From Pseudomonas sp. B21-040 (GTDB lineage: Bacteria; Pseudomonadota; Gammaproteobacteria; Pseudomonadales; Pseudomonadaceae), in assembly GCF_024748695.1 (NCBI RefSeq), contig NZ_CP087176.1, forward strand, positions 4,147,501 through 4,211,500: a DNA stretch of 64,000 nucleotides. Direction: 5' to 3'. Below are positions 17,001 through 26,000 of the stretch, piece by piece. Below the pieces are notes generated by a model. That model ran no database searches, was not told the origin of the DNA, and was given only the letters and a program-made list of their open reading frames with translations. Position 1 is the stretch's first letter; each line of letters starts with the position of its first letter. Both the position numbers and the translations under genes were made by a program.

Positions 17001-20000
17001 GCACCGATCGACACCGTATTGGTGCCGACGTTGCCGGTGATCGTCGCCGCGGTACCGCCGACTGCCTGCAACCTGCCGTCGACATTCAGCGTGGTGTTGT
17101 CACCCAGCGCGACGGTCGGCGTATTCAACGTGCCATCCACATCCAGAGTGCCGGCATTGAGCGTGGTACCACCGGAGAAGGTACTGGTGCCGACCAAGGT
17201 CGCGGCGCCGACGTTGTTCTTGGTGAGGAACTCGAAGTTGATCGTATGGCTGCTATCGAACGTCATCGCCGCTGCATTGTTCAACACGACGGTGTCGCCT
17301 GCGCCGTTCGCGCCACCATCGATGACATTGTTTAGCACCGCGCCGTCGTTGAGGGTCAATGTGTCGTCGCCGGCGGCCAGGTCGATGGCACCACTGCCGC
17401 TGACCGTGCCGGACACGTCGAAGCTGTCGTTGCCCGCGCTGCCTGTGTAGCCGCCATCGACATTCAAGGTCGTGCCGCTCGCCACCGTTGTGGTGACCAC
17501 GCCGTTGATCGCACCGCCGGCACCGATGTCCAGCGTGCCGCCCGCCACATTGACGGCAGTGAAGCTCGAACTCGCCGGCCCATCGACGTGGAGCGTGCCG
17601 GTGTTGGTCTTGGTCAGGGTCTCGAAATTGATTGCGCCGCCCAGCGTGGCGTTGCCTGCGATGTCCGCCAGCAAAGTATCGGTGCCCGCCCCACCGTCTA
17701 CGGCATTCGCCAGGCCCGAAAGATCGGCGCCATCCTGGACAATGAAAGTGTCGTCGCCGTCGAGCAGGTCGACGGCGCCCGTGCCGGTCAGCGTACCGGC
17801 GACGGTCATTGTGTCGTTACCGCTCGTGCCGGTGAAGCTGCCGTCCACGTTCAACCTCGCGCCATTTCCGACCGTGGTGTCCTGCGCGGATACTGTGGCG
17901 CCTGGACCGATGTTCAGCGTGCCGCCGAGCACATTGACTTGCTGCAGGTCGGTCGCGGCGGGGCCGTTGATGTTAAGGGTGCCGACACCGGTCTTGGTCA
18001 CGCCTTCGAAATTGACCAGCGAGCCCAGATCAGCGGTCAGGTTGATGTTATAGACTCGGGTGTCCAGGCCGGCGCCACCGTCGATGGTGCCGATGATATG
18101 GGTGCCGTCGTGCACGGTGAAGGTATCGTCGCCATCGCCCAGCGCAAAGATTCCGCCCCCGGTGTCGAGTGTGCCGGCGACATCGAGCACATCGTTGCCC
18201 GCGCCCAGGTCGCCATTGGCCAGCAGCGTGCCACCCGCCCCCACAGTGACGGTATTGATGCCCACACTGCCGGTGATCGTCGCGGCCGTGCCGCCCGTAG
18301 CCTGCAGCGAACCATCGACATTGAGCGTGGTGTTGTCGGCAAGCGCCACGGTCGGCGTACTCAGCGCACCGTCCACATCCAGCGTGCCGCCGTTGAGGGT
18401 GGTGCCACTGCTAAAGCTCTGTGTCCCGGTCAGCGTCGCCGTGCCGGTGTTGTCCTTCTGAAGAAATTCGAAGTTGATTGTGTTGCCGGCATTGAAGCTC
18501 AGAGCGTTGGCATTGTTCAGCACGACGGTGTCGCCTGTGCCATGCGCGCCGCCGTCGATGACGTTGTTCAGCACCGCTCCGTCGTTGAGGGTCAGCGTGT
18601 CGTCGCCGGCGGCCAGGTCGATGGTCCCACTGCCACTGACCGTGCCGGACACGTCGAAGCTGTCGTTGCCTGCGCTGCCTGTGTAGACACCATCGACATT
18701 CAAGGTCGAACCGCTCGCCACCGTCGTGCTAACCACGCCGTTGATCGCACCAGCGGCACCGATATCCAGCGTGCCGCCGAGGACATTGACCGTGGTGAAC
18801 GACGAAGACGCGGGACCATCGACATTGAGCGTGCCAATGTTGGTCTTGGTCAGCGTCTCGAAGTTGACTACGCCCCCCAGGATCGCACTGCCGGCGATGT
18901 CGGCCAACACCGTATCCGTTCCGTTTCCACCACTCAGCGCGTTGACCAGACCCGACAGATTCGCACCGTCTTTCAGGATCAGCGTGTCGTCGCCGTCACA
19001 CAGATCGATGGTACCGCTGCCGGTCACCGTGCCGCCGACGGTCATCGTATCGTTACCGGTGCCGCAGCCGTAGCTGCCGTCTACGTTGAGGGTGGCGCCA
19101 CTCGCGACGAGCGTATTGAACGGACTACCGTCGGCGGGCCCCGCCACGATGCCATCCGGCCCGATGTTCAATGTGCCCTCGAGCACGTTGACGTTCTGGA
19201 TGGTGGACGGGAACAACACGCCGACGGTATCGCCGTTGATGTTCAGGGTGCCAACACCGGTCTTGGTCAGGACTTCAAACTGAGCCAATGCGCCGAGGTC
19301 GGCAGTCAGGTTGATATCGGCGATGGCGGTGTCGGTGCCATCGCCGCCGTAGACGACGCCATTCACCACCCCCCCGTCGTGCAGGGTGAATAAATCGTCG
19401 CCGTCGCCCAGCGAGAAAACGCCGCTGAAACTGCTGCCATTCGTATTGAGCTCACCGAACACGTCCAGCACGTCGTTGCCGCCCGCCAGATCGCCTGTCG
19501 CGAACAGCAAGCCACCGGCCCCAACCTTTACCGTGTTGACGTCATCGTCACCGACGACGACCGCTTCGGCGCCATTGAAACCTCTTACCACGCCGTTAAC
19601 GTTGAGCGTCGTGCCGCCAAACAGAACCAAATTCGACGTTTCCAGCGTGCCGTCCACATCCAGCGTGCCCGCCAACACGTTGACGCTGTTGAATCCCTGG
19701 GTTCCGATCAGGGTCGCGACACCTGTGTTTTCCTTCTGCAGGAGTTCGAAGTTGGTCGTGTTGCCAGCGTCGAACGTAAAGGCATTGGCGTTGTTCAGCA
19801 CTACGGTGTCGCCGACGGCGACGGAGTTGCCGCCGCTGACGACGCTGCTCAGCACTGCGCCATCATTGAGGGTCAGCGTGTCATCGCCGTCACACAGGTC
19901 GATGGTGCCGGAACCCGACACCGTGCCGGACACCGTCATGGCATCGTTGCCGTCGCCGCAACCATAGCTGCCGTCCACGTTCAACGTCGCACCACTACCA

Positions 20001-23000
20001 ACCAAGGTGGTGAGCGTGCTGCCCGGGGTCGCCACCACGCTGCCGGCGGGTCCGATGTTCAACGTACCGCCCAGCACGCTGACCTCCTGCAGATCGGTCG
20101 CGCCGGGGCCGTTGAGGTTGAGAGTGCCACTACCGGATTTGGTCACGCCTTCGAAGTTGACCAACTGGCCCAGGTTGGCGGTCAGATTGATATCGTAGAC
20201 GCGGGTATCCACGCCGGCACCACCGTCGATGGTGCCGATGACATTGGAACCGTCGTGCACGGTGAAGGTGTCGTCGCCATCGCCCAGAGCGAAGGTCCCG
20301 CCTTGCGTGTCGAGCGTGCCGACCACGTCGAGCACATCGTCGCTGGCCCCAAGGTCGCCGGTCGCAACCAGCGTGCCATTGACCGTTACCGTGTTGATGC
20401 CGGCGCTGCCCGTGATCGTCGAGGCCGTACCGCCCGCGCCCTGCAGCGAGCCATTGACATTAAGCGTTGTGTTGTCGGCCAGCGTCACGGTCGGGGTCGT
20501 CATCGCACCGTCCACATCCAGTGTGCCGCCATTGATCGCGGTGCCGCCGCTGAAGCTCTGTGTCCCGGTCAGCGTCGCCGTGCCGGTATTGTCCTTCTGC
20601 AGAAATTCGAAGTTGACGATGTTGCCGCCGTTAAGGGCAAATGCGCCGGCGTTGTTCAACACGACCGTGTCGCCTGCGCCATGCGCGCCACCGTCGAGTG
20701 GATTGGCCAGCCCGCTCAGGTCAGCGCCGTCGTTCAAGGTCAGTATGTCGTCGCCGCCGAGCAGGTTGATCGTGCCCGTGCCATTGACCGTGCCCGACAC
20801 CGTGAACGTGTCGTTGCCCGTGGTGCCTTGGTACGTCCCGTCCACGGTCATGGTTGCGCCCGAGGACACCACGGTGGTTTGCGGATCGACGATGGTGCCC
20901 GCGGCGATGTGCAGCGTCCCGCCCTGCACCAGCACCGTATCGAACTGCGAAGTCGACGGGCCGTTGATGTTGAGCGTGCCGACATTGGATTTGATCAGGG
21001 TTTCGAAATTGACCGCGCCACCCAGGACCGCGGTGGTGGCGATGTCGGCCGTCAGCGTATCGATGCCGAGGCCACCATCGATCGCGGTCGTCAGACCGCT
21101 CAGATCCGCGCCATCCTGTAGCGTTAACTGATCGTCGCCATCGAGCATGTCGATGGTGCCCGTTCCCGCAACATTGCCTGCAACGGTGAGGCTGTCAGAG
21201 CCGGTGGTGAAACCCAGGATGCCGTTGACGTTCAGCGCCGCGCCGCTGGCGACCGTCGCGTCCGTTACACCGGTAAAGCTGGCAGCGGCATTGATGTTCA
21301 AGATGCCGGCCAGCACGTTGACGGTCGTGAAGTCCGAACCCGTCGGGCCATTGAAGTTGAGTGAGCCAACGCCGGTCTTGGTCAGGGTTTCAAACCCTTG
21401 CACGGCGCCCACGTCTGCGCTGGTACTGATATCAGTGGCGAAAGTATCGGTGCCCGCGCCCGCTGTCACGGCGCCGATGATGTGGGTGCCGTCGTGGATG
21501 CTCAGGGTGTCATCGCCGTCGCCGAGTGCGAACGTGCCGCCACCGGTGTCGAGCGTGCCGGCGACGTCCAGGACATCGTCGCCGCCCCCCAGATCGCCAC
21601 TGGCGACCAGGTGGCCGCCAGCCCCCACCGTCAAGGTATTCGCGCCGGCACTGCCGGTGATCGTGGCCGCGGCTCCGCCAGCCCCTTGCAGTGAGCCATC
21701 GACATTGAGCGTCACATTGTCGGCCAGGTTCACGGAGGGCGTTTCCAGCGCACCCGCCACATCCAGCGTGCCGCCGTTGAGAGTGGTGCCGACACTGAAG
21801 CTCTGACTGCCGGTCAGGGTGGCGACGCCGCTATTTTGTTTGAGCAGGCTTTCGAAACCCGCGGTCGCGCCGCCGTTGAAGGTCAGCGCCAGGGCATTGT
21901 CGAGCACCAACTGGTCATTGCCGGTTCCGGCGTTGATGCCCACGCCACTGATCACGGCGCCGTCATGCAGGGTCACGGTTTCGTCCCCCGCGCCCAGGTC
22001 GAGGGCGGCGCCGCCCGTGTTGAGCGTACCTGCGAGGGACACGTTGTCGGTGCCATCGCCCAGGCTGCCGTTTGCTTGCAGCGTCGCGCCGCTGTTGATG
22101 TTGAGGGTGTTGGCGCCGGCGCTGCCGGTGAGGGTTGTAGGCGTCCCGCCCATGCCCTGCACCGTGCCATCCACGTTCAAGGTGGTGGCGTCCGTCATCG
22201 AGACGGTCGAGGTATCGAGCGTGCCGCTCACATCCAGCGTGCCGCCGTTGATCGCGGTGCCGGCGCTGTAACTCTGGATGCCGGTCAGGGTCAGCGTTCC
22301 CGTGTTCTGCTTGGTCAGTTGCTCGAAGCCACTGAAACCACCGAAGGTCTTCGCCAGGGCGTTGTTGATTACCAGGCTGTCGGCGGTGCCGGCACCCGCG
22401 TCGACGCCGGCACCGTTGATCACGCCATCATTGATGGTCAGGGTGTCGTTGCCAGCGCCCAGGTTCAACACCGCGGCACCCGTGTCCAGCGTACCGGTCA
22501 CGTTGAGGGCATCGCTGCCATCGCCCAGGTCGCCGTTGGCGCGCAGGGTCGCACCGCTGTTGACGTTGATCGTGCTGGCGCCTGCGTCGCCGGTGATCGC
22601 GGCAGTCGTTGCGCCCGCCGCTTGCACGGTGCCGTCCACGTTGAGGGTGGAGGTGCCAGTCATGGCGATGGCGCCAGTGTTCAGCACACCATTCACGTCC
22701 AGCGTGCCCGCGCTCACCGTGGTGGCGCCGATGCTGTTGTCCGCGGTCAGCGTGGTGGTGCCGATGCCTACTTGAGCAAACGTGCCCGGACCGCTCATGG
22801 TGGCATTGAAGATGACCGTGTCACTGCGGTTCATCGACAATGTCGAGGTCGTCGCGTCGACGATCACGTTTCCGGTGCCGAGATTGCCCGACGTGTTGCC
22901 GTCGCCGATTGTCAGGTTGCCGTCGTTGATGACGGTGTTGCCGGTGTACGTGTTGTTGCCGGTCAGGACCCAAGTGCCGCTACCGTTTTTGGCCAGCGTG

Positions 23001-26000
23001 GTGATACCAGTGCCACTGTTGCCGATCACGCCGGCCACGGTGTTGTTGCCAGTGTTGGTGCCGCCCAAGGCGACGGTGCGCGCCACGTTCGGATTCGATA
23101 GCCCGATTGTGCCGGTATTGGTGAGGTTGATCGCGCCCGTACCCGACGATTCGATGAACGAAACGCCGCCCGCCAGCGTGAACAGTCGGTTGCTGCTGTC
23201 GCCCGCGCCGGTGTAGCGCAGGGTCGAGCCGTTGCCAATCACCAGGTTGGAAGCCGCGCTGGACGCTGCACCGATGCCGCTGGCCGTGCCGCCATTGCTG
23301 AGTTTGCTGACCCCGAGCACGCCGCCGTTGATGGTGGTGACACCGGTGTAGTTGCTGGTGTTGTTGGTCAGGATCCAGGTGCCGGCGCCGGTCTTGGTCA
23401 GCGAGCTGACGCCCGCACCGTTGTTGTCGAGCTGCGCCGACAGCGTGTTGTTGCCGGTGTTGGTACCGTTGAGCGTCAACGTGCGCGCGACGCCGGTGCC
23501 GGTCAACGCAATGGCGCCGACGTTGGTCAGGTTCAATGCTCCTGTGCCCGAAGAATCCAGCGAGCCACCGCCCGCGCCGAGCGTGAACAGGCGATCGCTG
23601 CTTTGGCCCGTGCCGACGTACGACAGGGTGGCGCCACCGTTGACGACCAGGTTGCTCGCCGCCGCGCTGCTGGCGCCGGTGCCACTGTTGCTGCCGCCGT
23701 CGGCCAGGCAGTCGACGGCCAGGGTGCCGCCGTTAATCGTGGTGGTGCCGGTGTAGCTGTTGTTGCATCCGGACATTCGCTGGACCTGCACGCCGTTCTT
23801 GACCAGGTTGCCGGTGCCATTGATGTTGCCTGCATAAGCAACGCCAGCCGTGTTGTTGCCGGAGCTGATGGTCAGCGTCTGCCCACCCAGGTTGACGTTG
23901 CCGCCCGTGGTGCCGCCACCTTGCAACCATGTGAACGACGGATTGAAGCCGTTGGCATCCAGCGTGGCGCCGGCCACGTTGCCCATGTTCAGGTAGCCGT
24001 TGCCAAAGGCCGTGGCTGAGCCGGCGCGCAGGATACCGGCCTGATCAACCACTGTGCCGCCGGTGTACGTATTGTTGCCGGACAGCACCACCGTGCCGGG
24101 CCCTCGCTTGTACAGGGTGCCGGCGCCGCCCACCGCCCCACTGATGCCCAGGGTGGTCGCCGCATTGGTGACGTTAAGCACGCCAAACCCGCTCTGTATC
24201 GTGAGTCCGTGATCGATGTTGACGTTGCCACCGGTGTAATTGAGAAAGCCGCTATTGAACAGCAGGTTCGAAGCAGCACTAGTCGATGCACCGATACCGC
24301 TTGCCTGCCCGCCATTGGCCAGACAATCGACGGTGACCTGGCCGTTGTTGTTGATGGCGGTGGCGCCGGTGTACGTATTGTTGCAACCGGACATGACCTG
24401 GGTGCCAGCCCCCTGCGTGTAGCCGCCGCTACCGCTGATGACCCCGCTGAAGCTCCCGCCGGCGAGCGCCGTTAGCGTGGCGGAGCCCAGGGTCACGTTG
24501 CCGGCGCCCTGGAGCGCCCCGATCGAGGTGTTGAAACCGTTGAGATCCGCCGTGGCGCCGCTCACCACGCTCAGGTTGTTGCTTGTGCTGCCAAAAGCCT
24601 GGGTGGACCCTGCGCGCAGCGTGCCGGCAGTGACCGAGGTACCGCCCGAGTAGGTATTGGTGCCGGAGAGCACCAGGGTGCCCGCCCCGTCCTTGCGAAA
24701 ACCATCATCACCCACTGCCGTACCACTGACGGTCAAGGTGGTGGCCGCGTTGCTGACGCCAATGGCACCCACGCTGCCGCCAGCACCGGGGGTGCCGACG
24801 GTGAAACCACGATCGGTGCTGGACGTACCACCGAGATAATCGAGCGTGCCGCCATTGAGGATGAGATTGCCCGAAGCATTGCCGGACGCACCGATGCCGC
24901 TGACCAGGCCGCCATTGGCCAGGGTGTTGACCGCCAGCGTGCCACCGGAGACAGTGGTGATGCCGGTGTAGTCGTTGCCCGCGTTGCCCAGCGTCAGCGT
25001 GCCGGCGCCGGTCTTGGTGAAAGTGGCGCCATCGGCGCTGGTGACCGGACCGTTGAACGTCAGGTTGCTGGCGGCACTGGTGACATCGACGGTACTGCCC
25101 AGGATCGAGCCGGATTTGGCAATGGTGAAACCACGGTCGCTGGTCGTCGTGGCACCGGTGTAGCGCAGCGTGCTGCCTTCCAGCAACAGGTTGGACGACG
25201 CCGCGGACGAGGAACCGATGCCGCTCGCCGTGCCGCCGTTGGTGATGTTGCCGACCGAGAGGATCCCCTGCGATACGCTGGTGGCGCCGGTGTAGGTGTT
25301 GTTGGCGTTGGTCAGCGTGACCAGCCCGGTACCGGCCTTGGTCAAGCCGATTGCGCCGCCGTTGTCGACGATCTGGGACGCTATGGTGAAGTTGCCGGTG
25401 CCGTTCTGCTGGATGCCCAGCACACCACCGCCGGAGGTACCGGTGAGCGAACCGCCCGTGATCGTCTGATTGTTGGCCCCGACCGACGGCGCAACGATGA
25501 TGGTGCCATCCACACCCAGGGTATTACCGGCGCCCACGGTCACGGTGGAGTTGGCTGCCGCGGTGTACTGCAAGCCACCAATCTGCTTGCTGCCGCTCAC
25601 CGTGCCGAAAAAGGGCGAGTTCGCAGTGCCACCCGCATCGCTGAGGATCTCGTTGTTCAGCCAGGTAGAAGCATTGTCCTTGTTGACATAGTCCGTCGTG
25701 GTGAAAGCAAGGATGTTGCCACCGACCACCTTGGCGTAATTGGTGCCGTTGACCGTAGCCCAACCGCCTAGGGTGGTATTCGTGGTGGTGATGTTGCCAC
25801 TGCCCGGCAAGTTGAAATTGACCAGGCCATTGGTGCGGGTGATCGCCCCCAGGTTGAGCGCCATGCTGCCGCCGGTACCGGATGTCGCGCCAATCGTGTT
25901 GTTGCCTGCGGTGACCAAGAGACCGTTGAACGTCTGCGTGTTGGCCTCGCCAGCGGCACCGATCGCATTGAGCACCCCGCCGCCCATGTTCAGGGTCGAG

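Larger units (their letters stand above)
15740..22700 (-). repeat. Gly/Asp-rich repeat block of the autotransporter passenger
   Basis: Roughly 7 kb coding residues about 1755-4080. Modules recur in a mixed order and include ATITGSAGxNTVTVGAGG, LDVAGTLDTGGG, ALGDGDDTF, VNFEGVTKTGVGTLNINGP, and DTVVLNNA followed by NFEFLQKDNTGTATL. Some copies are nearly identical in DNA, others clearly diverged, which suggests repeated duplication and gene conversion. Confidence 0.85.

Noticed and set aside
15587..17335. 582-codon plus frame opposite the autotransporter
   Set aside because: Its repeated wording simply reflects the sense-strand repeats, and similar frames recur at 17588-19393 and 21836-23101. 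No signal, domain or ribosome site supports them.
14036..22700. Regularly spaced repeats that could be taken for a CRISPR array
   Set aside because: Units are hundreds of bases long, lie in one open frame and encode beta-helix modules; there are no short repeats with unique spacers.
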